From the NCBI RefSeq assembly GCF_018390555.1, contig NZ_JAHBGB010000002.1, positions 62,001 through 126,000 of the forward strand: a DNA stretch of 64,000 nt, in the 5' to 3' direction. Each line of letters starts with the position of its first letter. The stretch's first letter is position 1. A program made the position numbers and the translations under genes. The notes beneath the pieces were generated by a model, which saw only the letters and a program-made list of their open reading frames with translations, was not told the origin of the DNA and did not search any database. Positions 16,362-23,873 of the stretch are shown here, in pieces. Source of the stretch: Ancylobacter oerskovii (GTDB lineage: Bacteria; Pseudomonadota; Alphaproteobacteria; Rhizobiales; Xanthobacteraceae).

Positions 16362-19300
16362 CTAGACTTTCGTGCGCGGCTTGCGGGCCGGGAAGCCGGG
16401 GTCGAGCACGCGGCCGAGTTCGTCGATGCGCACTTGCCGGGCCTTCCAGCGCTGCAGCGAGCTGGGCGAACCATAGACGTAGCGGAACGGATCTTCCTTG
16501 TCGGCGTCCCGCGCTTTGAGGCTGCCGGCCTCCTGCGGCGGAGCCAGCACCAGCGTACCCGATGAGAATTTGACGACACGCATCAGTTCGCGCTCGCCTT
16601 CGCGCTCCACGGCGACGACATCGTTCTGCTGAAGCGAGAGCACCTTGCGCGCCGTCGGATTGGCGATGCGGACCGGCGAGGTCCAGCCCGGCTGATGGGC
16701 CTCGAACATCGAGACAACCTCATCCTTCCACTTGCCGGTCTTCAGTTCCCAGACGTCGAAACGGTGATTTGAATCGCCCTTATAGGCCTTGTAGGCGCGT
16801 CCGTTCTGGTCTCGGATCGGGATCACCGAGAGCGGTTCGACCACGCGGATGCGGCGGAGACCGGGATAGAAGCGGGGGCCGCGCTCGGGGTGGCCGAAGC
16901 TTCGCATCGCCTGAACGAAGGCGGCACCCTCCTTGCCGGCGGTCCAGTCCTTCAGCTTCTGCTTCAGTTCCTCGTCGCGGATTTCCTCCAGCTTCGCCGG
17001 CTTGTCGAAATAGCCGAGCGGCTTGCGGGTGACGACGATGTCGAGACCGCGTGGGTCCTTCTGGCCGGTGAGGCCGTAAGCGGTCTCGTTGTGCAACTGT
17101 GCGGCGGTGACGTCCCTGGTCTTCGAGCGGCCGGTCTTGGCGGCGCTGCCATGATCGGGGCGATGGCTGACAGTGATGTTGCGCACTACGCGGCCGATCT
17201 CCTCGGAAAAGCCATCCCATGGATCGGGAATCACCGACGTCACGCGGTCGGCGGCGACGAGACCCTCGCGACCGGCCTCGCGGGCGATGCGGTTCAGCAG
17301 GCCGCGATCGGTGACGGCGATGACGATCGCATCTATGGCATGGTGGCGGTGGTCGCGCCGGTTCTTCGGCTGGTTGGCGCCGCCCGAGAGATTGTGGTCG
17401 GGCAGATGGTGGTTGAGACCCCAGCTCCGCCGCAGCATCTCGGTCAGCCGGCCGGGCGAAACCCAGACATGGCTGGAGCCTTCGCCTTTCTCCGGGTAGA
17501 GCGCGGAGAGATATTCCCGCGCGAGGCGCGACAGATGCTGTGTGTCGGTAAGCTGGCGGGCGAGAAAGCCCCCCTGTGCGTCGAAGCGATGCATCGCATC
17601 CGGCTCGAAACGCCAGCGTTTTTCGCGCGGCAGGCGCGCGGCGCGGGCGGCGATGGCGTCCCAGTCGGCATCGGGGCCGAAATGGGCGCGCAGGTCGTCC
17701 TTTGCCTCATAGGGCGAGCGTTGGCGCTTGATGCGGTTCACCTCGCGCAGGCAGAGGATGCGGTTGCCGTTGGAATCGTCCACCGTCTGGCTGAACGGCA
17801 GGATGTGGTCGACCTCGACCGCGCCGGAGAACAGCATGGAAGGCGAAATCTGCCTGCCGCTGTAGACGCAGCGGCGATCCAGCACGTTCTCGTAATTCAG
17901 CTCTTCCCAGAGCTTCAGGACGGCGCGATTGCCGCCCTTGTCGGCCTGATTGAGGTCTTCACGAAGGGTCTTCGAGCGCCGTTCCGCCGCCGCGCGGTTT
18001 TCGCGGTTCTTCTGGTTGACCTCGCGTTTCCGCTCTTCGTCGAGCTTCAGCTCGCGGGCGAGTTCAAGCGCGATCTCCGTCGGTGGGCCGTAGCGGCGGA
18101 TCAGGGTATTCAGCACCCGGCGGAGCTGGTTAAGGCCGATGTGCACGGTCGGATTGGTCAGACGGCCGATGCGCAGCGCGCAGTCTTTCTCTTCCGGATC
18201 GGCGGTACCGGGCAGAATGTGACGTTCAAGGATTTCACCGTAGTACGGCAGGGCGACGTTGCCATTCTCGTCCTGCCAGACCTGCCCGTCCCGGAAATCG
18301 GAGTGATGGCCGAGGCCGGCACGCGCCACCGCCTCGCTATAGACGACGACATCCTTTTCCAGCTCCGCGATCAGCAGGCGCGTGGCGGTCTCGCCGAAGC
18401 GGCCATAGCCCTCGGGCAGACGCGCTCCGGTGACGGCACGCGCGGCTTCCGGCGACAGCTCGAAGCGTTCGCACAGCCACGCCTCGAATGCGGCGACCTC
18501 CTCCTCGCTCTCCAGCTTTTCGAGGCGAGCGATCACTTCCCACTGCACATCCGGCGCCATGCCGAGCCACACTTTGCCGAAACGGGTTTTGTGGGAGAGT
18601 TCGGCGGCGACCTCGTCGCCCTTCATGTCACGGCGGTTTTCAGTCTCCTTGTTGAAGCGCACATCAAGATCGAGCTTCAGCCCTTTGCGCAGGCTTTCGT
18701 AGGAGACGGTCTTCTTCGGACCGAGTTTGGAGAGCAGCGCGTCGCGTTCGGCCTTTTCCAGAAATCGGGCCTCCGCGCCGGGCTCCACAATTTTTAGCGT
18801 GTTGACCTCTTCCAGAAGGCGCCGGCGCTGGAACAGCGGATGAGATTTGGGCAGGCGCGGCTCGGGCGGCAGCAAGGTGCAGAAGCCGATCTTCGGCTCC
18901 TTCAGTGGGCGCTGGTGGAAGATGATCTCGTAGAACTGCGCCTGCCGCTCCAGCGTCAGCACGTCGGGATGGTGGATCGCCTGCGCCTCCCAGATCGCCT
19001 GGAACTCTTCTTCCAGCGTCTGGCGATCAGGGTAGAAATCATAGACCTCGCTCGCTTTTTCTTCCTCCACGTCCGGTGCGACGATGCGGGTGCGGACATG
19101 CGGGATCGTATTCAGATTTGTAGCGCCAGCCCGACGCTTGTGCAGGAACTCACCCAGTGTCCTCGCATCGACTTTCGCCATCTGCTCGTGCAGCCGGGCG
19201 ACACCGATCCGGACCATGCCGGCATCATCGTTCTTGCTGCGGTCGGTCTTGCGATTCGATTTGAAGCCGCGGCGCTGATTCAGATGGAACAGCGCGCGGC

Positions 19301-19661
19301 CGAGATGGGTGAGTGGCAGTTGCTCATCGAGCGCGCGGGCTCGCAGTTCATATGGATCAAGCGCAGCGAGGGCGGCACGCTCCGTCTCGTCGGCAGGGAA
19401 AAGGCCCGCGAGCGTGAGGTATTTGATCAGCGCTGCCTGACGCTGCTTGAAGCGGTCGCGCCGGCGGCGCATGGCGCGCGCATCGCGACGCTGGACGGCA
19501 AGAGAGGCGCCAGATTTCGGCTCGCGCCCGTCGGAGAAGATACGTGAGCCGGCGGCGATGATGCGGATGGGCTTCCAGCCATTATCAGTGCTGGCGAGCT
19601 CGATAGCTGCCCACCCGAGCGAAGAGGTGCCCAAGTCCGCCCCAAAACGCCAACGCATCAT
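16362..19661 (-). CDS. cas9: Type II-C Cas9 RNA-guided endonuclease
   Basis: 1099 residues from the ATG at 19661 (tandem ATG at 19658), preceded by AGGGCGAGC. All nuclease motifs are intact: RuvC-I FGADLGTSSLGWA with Asp9; arginine-rich bridge helix about residues 58-80; RuvC-II EIALELAREL with Glu533; HNH VDHILPFSQTVDDSNGN with His619 and Asn633; RuvC-III DHRHHAIDAIV with His773/774 and Asp777. The size is typical of compact II-C enzymes. The C-terminal PAM-interacting region (about 830-1099) cannot be converted to a PAM by eye. Cas9 cuts DNA matched by crRNA:tracrRNA. Its 5' flank contains a dyad, a promoter candidate and an 11-nt match to the guide part of the long tracrRNA. Confidence 0.98.
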   Translation of the reverse strand: MMRWRFGADLGTSSLGWAAIELASTDNGWKPIRIIAAGSRIFSDGREPKSGASLAVQRRDARAMRRRRDRFKQRQAALIKYLTLAGLFPADETERAALAALDPYELRARALDEQLPLTHLGRALFHLNQRRGFKSNRKTDRSKNDDAGMVRIGVARLHEQMAKVDARTLGEFLHKRRAGATNLNTIPHVRTRIVAPDVEEEKASEVYDFYPDRQTLEEEFQAIWEAQAIHHPDVLTLERQAQFYEIIFHQRPLKEPKIGFCTLLPPEPRLPKSHPLFQRRRLLEEVNTLKIVEPGAEARFLEKAERDALLSKLGPKKTVSYESLRKGLKLDLDVRFNKETENRRDMKGDEVAAELSHKTRFGKVWLGMAPDVQWEVIARLEKLESEEEVAAFEAWLCERFELSPEAARAVTGARLPEGYGRFGETATRLLIAELEKDVVVYSEAVARAGLGHHSDFRDGQVWQDENGNVALPYYGEILERHILPGTADPEEKDCALRIGRLTNPTVHIGLNQLRRVLNTLIRRYGPPTEIALELARELKLDEERKREVNQKNRENRAAAERRSKTLREDLNQADKGGNRAVLKLWEELNYENVLDRRCVYSGRQISPSMLFSGAVEVDHILPFSQTVDDSNGNRILCLREVNRIKRQRSPYEAKDDLRAHFGPDADWDAIAARAARLPREKRWRFEPDAMHRFDAQGGFLARQLTDTQHLSRLAREYLSALYPEKGEGSSHVWVSPGRLTEMLRRSWGLNHHLPDHNLSGGANQPKNRRDHRHHAIDAIVIAVTDRGLLNRIAREAGREGLVAADRVTSVIPDPWDGFSEEIGRVVRNITVSHRPDHGSAAKTGRSKTRDVTAAQLHNETAYGLTGQKDPRGLDIVVTRKPLGYFDKPAKLEEIRDEELKQKLKDWTAGKEGAAFVQAMRSFGHPERGPRFYPGLRRIRVVEPLSVIPIRDQNGRAYKAYKGDSNHRFDVWELKTGKWKDEVVSMFEAHQPGWTSPVRIANPTARKVLSLQQNDVVAVEREGERELMRVVKFSSGTLVLAPPQEAGSLKARDADKEDPFRYVYGSPSSLQRWKARQVRIDELGRVLDPGFPARKPRTKV

Positions 19662-19797
19662 GCTCGCCCTAGATGCCGCCGACCACAATACTATCTGTGC
19701 TTGCTCCCGAGTCCATACGGCCGGCCCTCGCAAAGCGGCCTGCTATCCAACGCTTCACGAACGGACGATCAGCCAGTACAAAGTATCACCCAAATTT

Positions 19798-19808
19798 AAG
19801 ATTGCCTA
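19798..19808 (+). other. Putative Cas9 self-regulatory target in the cas9 promoter
   Basis: AAGATTGCCTA here is identical to the 11 bases immediately 5' of the repeat-like sequence in the tracrRNA locus (19973-19983). It is followed on the same strand by AGGCAATT, which would occupy the PAM position. In the tracrRNA locus the same 11-mer is followed by GTTGCCGC instead, so the locus itself would not be a target. Confidence 0.6.
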
Positions 19809-19815
19809 AGGCAAT
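19801..19815. promoter_or_regulatory. Perfect dyad in the cas9 promoter region
   Basis: ATTGCCTAAGGCAAT is a perfect inverted repeat of two 7-bp arms around one A. It covers seven of the eleven bases of the inferred Cas9 target and could instead, or also, be a repressor operator. Confidence 0.5.
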
Positions 19816-20049
19816 TGACAGACCCTGGTTGCTAGGCCACCATTAAGGTGCTTGAGAGCGCGAGTTGGGTCTCCACAGCCCAAGCACGTGGCGGATTCAA
19901 GCCCGCCCTAGTCCGAGCGCTCGGATGCACTCTTAGGTCTTTCTGGGGGAAGAGCGATCTTCAACCACCCCCAAGATTGCCTAGTTGCCGCTGGCCTGCG
20001 GTCTCTGAAACGGTGCTTGACCAGCGCTTCGGGGGTGTTACTTTGACAC

Positions 20050-20129
20050 CTTCAGAGATCGTGGTCTGGCTGTTAACAAGCAGTCATGTCTGCACCAGAT
20101 AAGGGCGACGCTCCGGCGTCGCCTTTTTT
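20050..20129 (+). ncRNA. tracrRNA (short form)
   Basis: The anti-repeat (about 20050-20077) shares CTTCAGAGATCG and GGTC with the reverse complement of the CRISPR repeat, with wobble changes elsewhere. It is followed by a short nexus-like hairpin GCAG-TCATGT-CTGC (20080-20093) and a terminator hairpin with six T. This is the usual order for a compact type II-C tracrRNA of about 80 nt. A possible promoter is TTGACC (20017-20022) with TACTTT (20039-20044) 16 bp on. The RNA pairs with pre-crRNA for RNase III processing and anchors it in Cas9. It is divergent from cas9. The 5' end is estimated. Confidence 0.85.
20104..20129 (+). terminator. tracrRNA terminator
   Basis: GGCGACGC and GCGTCGCC form a perfect 8-bp stem with loop TCCG, directly followed by TTTTTT (20124-20129). 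Confidence 0.93.
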
Positions 20130-20130
20130 G

Positions 20131-20968
20131 CATCAATCGATCTGACTACTCTGCGAGAATACCGAAAGCGGATGTACCGAGGTTGGCCATTGGGTCAACA
20201 CACGTCATAGGGCTATAGCGAACACATAGTTCTTTTTTTGGTCGCTCGCGGCCCGCCATTCGGAAGAAGAGGCGGGGGCATACGCCGAAGAAGAGCGCTT
20301 GATCGAGAGCTCCTTGCGGCAGACACCACATCTCTGCGCGGCCTCTCCGTAAAGCTCGACGTGCTGATCGTCGTCGGCGCCGATGGCGCCGAGGGGCGGT
20401 ATTTTCCGTGGCCAGAGTTGCGGCGCATCCGCAGGGATGTTGCGCGCTTGATCCAGTTGCAGCGTCACGATGCAGTCGGCTTTTCCGCCACCTTCCGCGG
20501 CTTGTAATAGACAATCCAGTCGTCGACGCAGGCCTGGACGCGGCGGAGATACCGCCGAGGGAACTGGTACCGCGTACGCCGAAGCCAGAGGCCACGCCAC
20601 GCTGCTAATGCTGCGCCGGTATCATGACCATCATCGAGACCTTCGCCCGAGGCTCGGCGCCGAAGACCTGGCCCGCCACCTCCACCATCAGGATCGATAC
20701 TCATGAGAACCGGCTCCGTCCCCCCGTACCTGGATATTGTCAACGCCGTCTCCGGCATCGGCGCTGCATGCGCCCTGCCGTTGGCGGAGCCGCGTCCATC
20801 ACCATCGTGGCTGCCAGACAAGGTCGTTCGTGCGCCGGCCTGCCCCCGACCGTGTACGCCGATCCAGTCTGTCAAACGGCACGCAATGTTGCCCCCGATT
20901 GGAGTGGGCTCCTCGAGGCGGACAGGGAGTTAAGCTTGGGTCGGCCTGCCGTGAGGACGAAGCTGAGG
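20131..20968. other. Gene-free decayed region with possible transposase debris
   Basis: No frame here has a recognisable intact protein or ribosome-binding site. On the minus strand near 20480-20590 a short stretch (VQACVDDWIVYYKPR) is reminiscent of the C-terminal end of IS3-type OrfB transposases, but without the expected RPHxxL block, so this is a weak guess. The rightmost part (about 20880-20968) is the upstream flank of the IS3 OrfA fragment. The region separates the CRISPR locus from the secretion operon. Confidence 0.4.
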
Positions 20969-21010
20969 ATGGGGAAGAGGAAACGGTATTCTGCGGAGTT
21001 CAAGTTGCGG
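20969..21010 (+). pseudogene. IS3-family transposase OrfA, first 14 codons only
   Basis: ATG at 20969 begins MGKRKRYSAEFKLR, the classic N-terminus of an IS3-family OrfA. Homology stops there, where the sequence becomes the 3' end of the convergent ABC transporter gene (stop at 21000-21002). The insertion element has been deleted except for this end. Confidence 0.65.
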
Positions 21011-23870
21011 ACAGGCTGGCGAGCTGCCAGAGGCGCCCCTTTCGCTCCATCAGTTCGGCAAAGCTGCCGTTTTCGACGATGCGCCCATGCTCCAGCACCA
21101 GGATCCGATTGGCACGGCGGATCGTGCTGATCCGATGCGCGATCAGGATCCGAGTAGAAGGCATCGCCTGCACCGATGCCATGACCTGCGCCTGGGTGGC
21201 GTTGTCGAGGGCGCTGGTCGCCTCGTCGAGGACCAGGATGGGTGGTTTGGCGAGCAGAGCGCCAGCCAGCGCCAACCGCTGAATCTGACCGCCCGACAGC
21301 GTGCGGGAGGCGTCCAGCAGCAAGGTGTGCAGGCCGAGCGGCATCGCCGAGACGTCCGCCGCCATGGCGGCAGCGGCCAGCGCCTGCCAGATCTCTTCTA
21401 CGGTGGCATTAGTCTCGCCACGGACAATTTCGAAGATGGTCCCGGGCGGCAGCTGGCCGTCTTGCAGCACCACGCCGATCTGCCGGCGATACGCCTCCGG
21501 ATGCAGTGCGCGCACGTCGTGACCATCGACATACACCGCCCCGTGAGACGGGGTCTCAAGCCCGAGCAGCAACCGCACCAGCGTTGACTTGCCGCTGCCG
21601 GACGGGCCGACGATGGCGACCATCTCGCCCGGAGCCGCGCGGAACGACACGTCGGCGAGGACGGCCGGCCCGCCGCCATAGGCAAAGCCGATGGATGAAA
21701 ACTCGATCTCGCCTTCGAGCCGCCCCGGGTCGGACAGTCCGGCCGTCGGCTCGGGAGCCATCTCCACCAGCGGCCGGGCATAAGCCCAGCTGGAGCGCAG
21801 CAGCCAGACGGCGAGACCACCCCGTAGAAGCTGGGACAGCGCCAAGAGCATCAGCGAGAAGGACGCGAGGATGGCCGCGACCGACGCGACGGGAATGCCG
21901 GGCGTGCCATCCGCTCCCCTGCTGACGGTGTGAATGATGGCGAGCAGGGCGGCGCCGGCAATGCCGGGCCATGCGGCCAGCCAACCTTCATAGATGTTCA
22001 TGATCCGGCGGGCCGCCACCTGTCGGGCGCGAAGCGCAACGAAGCGGTCCACCCAGCGCCGGGTGGCGCGCGTCTCCGCGCCGGCACTGCGCACGGCGGC
22101 GATGCCGTTGACGAACTCAGCCATCTGGCTGTCGGCGGTTCCCTGGAGTTGCTCGCCATCACGGATGGCCCGCGCCTGCAACCAGCCGGCCAGGATGCCG
22201 GCGGCGACCAGGAACGCCACCAGCGCCAAAGCGAAGGCGGCAAGCCGGGGATCGTGCCAGAACAGGAAAGCCATGCTGGAGAGCATGGTGGCGCCGGTCC
22301 CGACGCCCTGGAAAATGAACTGCCGCGCGCCGGAGACTGTCGCCTGGGCCGCCGAAACTCTCGCGCCGAGATCTGCACTGGCATGGCCGCGCAGGGCGGC
22401 GAGCGGCAGGCCGACGATCCTGTCCCACAGGGCTTCGTGGAGCCGGCCATCGCCGCGGGCGGCGATACGCTGGCGCGCGGCTTCGCCTATGAGCTGAACC
22501 AGGAAGCCGGCGAGGCCGACGCCGAGGATCACGAGGCCGACCTGCAGCACGGCGTTCTGCAGCGCCGCAGGCACCAGCACGCCGTAAATGAAGCCGGTCG
22601 CAAGCGGCAAAATCTGGCCGATGGCGCTCCCCGCCACCAGGGCGGCGAGAAAAGGCGCGATATCCCAGAGGCCGGCGGCGACGCCGACACCGAACAGGGT
22701 GGCGAAGCCAGACCGGGCCGGCAGGGGACGGAACACCGCATGAGCGGCGGCGGCGATACCGGCGGCCTCGGCCGCCGCCACCGGCCGCCCGGCGCCGCTG
22801 GGGTCGTATTCCTGCCAGCGGTGGCCGCGCCAGATAAGCGCAATCGGGGTGTCGTCTGTCCGCCTCGCGAGCATGGGAGCCGCTTCGGCCGTCCACCAGC
22901 CCTCCGCAAGCTGCACCGGCTGAAGCCGGATGTCGGACGCGCGCGCAATATCCTCCAGCGTCGGCGCCAGGTCCATCTGGGCGCGGCGGGCCTTGACCGG
23001 ACGACGGACCGACGCCCCGATTTCCCGCCCGATGATCCGCATCACGTCCATCAGGCCGTCGCCGCCGTCCGCCTCGGAGCGCGGCGGCAGCGGGTTCGCC
23101 AGGATGTCGGCTATCCTCAGCGCCCCCTGGAACGCGTCATGTTCCTCTTCCGCCTGCCGGGTGCGGAGGCGGTTCGCCTCGTCGGTCTCGGCGAAGCCCC
23201 GCGCCAGCGGCAGCAGCTCCGCGACGGCGATGTGGAAGGCGTCGAGGGCGGCGGGCCAGTCGTCGCGCGCAAATCCGGCGTCCCACCCGAGAACCCGGAT
23301 TTCGACCGGCTTGGCGAGTGTCAGCCATAGGCCGACGGGCAACGGCAGCAGGCCCTGCACGGGCTCTATCCCGCACAGCCGCGCGCCATCGGCGGGCAGC
23401 TCGACCCAGACGATCTCGCCGCCGCCTCCGATGACGGCGCCGGCGGCGAACGCTACCGGCCCCGCCGTCGCCGGGCGGACGACCAGAGGCCGGATGTCGG
23501 TCTCGACAACGTCCGTCAGTCCGTCGGCCAGGTTCCGAAGCCAGACGGCGACACCTGCGACGAATGCGGCGGTGGGCCCCCGTGTTCGCCAGCCCGCCGG
23601 CGGCAGCTGGTAGAACCGGGCGCCCGGACCGGGCACGGCAATGATCTTCTCGTCACCGAACTGGCCGGCCGGCATGCCGAAGAGCAAGCCGCGGTCGGGG
23701 ATGCGCGCGACCGGATGGCGGGCGGAGCGGCTGGCGTCCCGCACCGCGAACAGCATGGCCTCGCCGCCCAGGACGAAATGGCAGCTGCCCGGTTCGTCGA
23801 GCACGAGCCACGGCCCTTCAACCCTGATCGGCGTTGCGCTTGCAGAGGGAGCTTCTTCGCGCACGGTCAC
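21000..23870 (-). CDS. NHLP-type bacteriocin export ABC transporter, permease/ATPase subunit
   Basis: 956 residues. A non-enzymatic N-terminal part of about 390 residues (cyclic-nucleotide-binding-like at the start, QFGDEKIIAVPGPGARFYQLP) precedes a six-helix membrane domain (about 400-680) and a full nucleotide-binding domain: Walker A VGPSGSGKST, signature LSGGQIQRLALA, Walker B PILVLDEATSALD, H-loop IAHRISTI. This fits the TIGR03797 family, the second ABC subunit of NHLM/NHLP secretion systems, which partners the peptidase-containing subunit in the inner membrane. It follows that gene with 3 bp spacing. The last codons (LASLSAT) are formed at the junction with the IS3 scar, so the natural C-terminus may have been replaced by a few residues. 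Confidence 0.88.
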   Translation of the reverse strand: MTVREEAPSASATPIRVEGPWLVLDEPGSCHFVLGGEAMLFAVRDASRSARHPVARIPDRGLLFGMPAGQFGDEKIIAVPGPGARFYQLPPAGWRTRGPTAAFVAGVAVWLRNLADGLTDVVETDIRPLVVRPATAGPVAFAAGAVIGGGGEIVWVELPADGARLCGIEPVQGLLPLPVGLWLTLAKPVEIRVLGWDAGFARDDWPAALDAFHIAVAELLPLARGFAETDEANRLRTRQAEEEHDAFQGALRIADILANPLPPRSEADGGDGLMDVMRIIGREIGASVRRPVKARRAQMDLAPTLEDIARASDIRLQPVQLAEGWWTAEAAPMLARRTDDTPIALIWRGHRWQEYDPSGAGRPVAAAEAAGIAAAAHAVFRPLPARSGFATLFGVGVAAGLWDIAPFLAALVAGSAIGQILPLATGFIYGVLVPAALQNAVLQVGLVILGVGLAGFLVQLIGEAARQRIAARGDGRLHEALWDRIVGLPLAALRGHASADLGARVSAAQATVSGARQFIFQGVGTGATMLSSMAFLFWHDPRLAAFALALVAFLVAAGILAGWLQARAIRDGEQLQGTADSQMAEFVNGIAAVRSAGAETRATRRWVDRFVALRARQVAARRIMNIYEGWLAAWPGIAGAALLAIIHTVSRGADGTPGIPVASVAAILASFSLMLLALSQLLRGGLAVWLLRSSWAYARPLVEMAPEPTAGLSDPGRLEGEIEFSSIGFAYGGGPAVLADVSFRAAPGEMVAIVGPSGSGKSTLVRLLLGLETPSHGAVYVDGHDVRALHPEAYRRQIGVVLQDGQLPPGTIFEIVRGETNATVEEIWQALAAAAMAADVSAMPLGLHTLLLDASRTLSGGQIQRLALAGALLAKPPILVLDEATSALDNATQAQVMASVQAMPSTRILIAHRISTIRRANRILVLEHGRIVENGSFAELMERKGRLWQLASLSAT

Positions 23871-23873
23871 CGG

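Larger units (their letters stand above)
19794..19821 (-). promoter_or_regulatory. Candidate cas9 promoter
   Basis: On the minus strand CTGTCA (-35, four of six) and TTAAAT (-10, four of six) are 16 bp apart, placing a start site about 125 bp before the cas9 ATG. The space between the boxes is filled by the dyad 19801-19815, and the -10 overlaps the 11-bp match to the long tracrRNA. Predicted from consensus only. Confidence 0.4.
19973..20129 (+). ncRNA. Putative long-form tracrRNA (natural single guide)
   Basis: Reading rightward: an 11-nt guide-like segment (19973-19983); a repeat-like segment (19984-20012) that matches the first 29 bases of the CRISPR repeat at 25 positions; a loop region; then the anti-repeat, nexus and terminator of the ordinary tracrRNA. 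The repeat-like and anti-repeat segments can pair (TCTCTGAA with TTCAGAGA, GGTG 20012-20015 with CACC 20047-20050, and a wobble-rich lower stem), forming the crRNA:tracrRNA duplex within one molecule. The guide matches the cas9 promoter. The 5' end is unknown: a perfect TTGACA at 19815-19820 points rightward but has a poor -10. The same layout is established for the 171-nt tracr-L of S. pyogenes. Confidence 0.6.

Noticed and set aside
19870..19925. A tRNA-like fragment (GGATTCAAGCCC) upstream of the tracrRNA
   Set aside because: No cloverleaf can be drawn: the T-loop is the wrong size and the D and anticodon arms are absent.
19984..20012. The repeat-like sequence read as the anti-repeat of a leftward tracrRNA
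   Set aside because: A leftward RNA from here would have no terminator or nexus hairpin, whereas the rightward anti-repeat at 20050 is followed by both. The repeat-like segment fits better as part of a long-form tracrRNA.
20465..20875. A possible protein with a DDWIVYY segment on the minus strand
   Set aside because: Only about 15 residues resemble IS3 OrfB and the rest is unlike any transposase; kept only as possible debris in the region entry.
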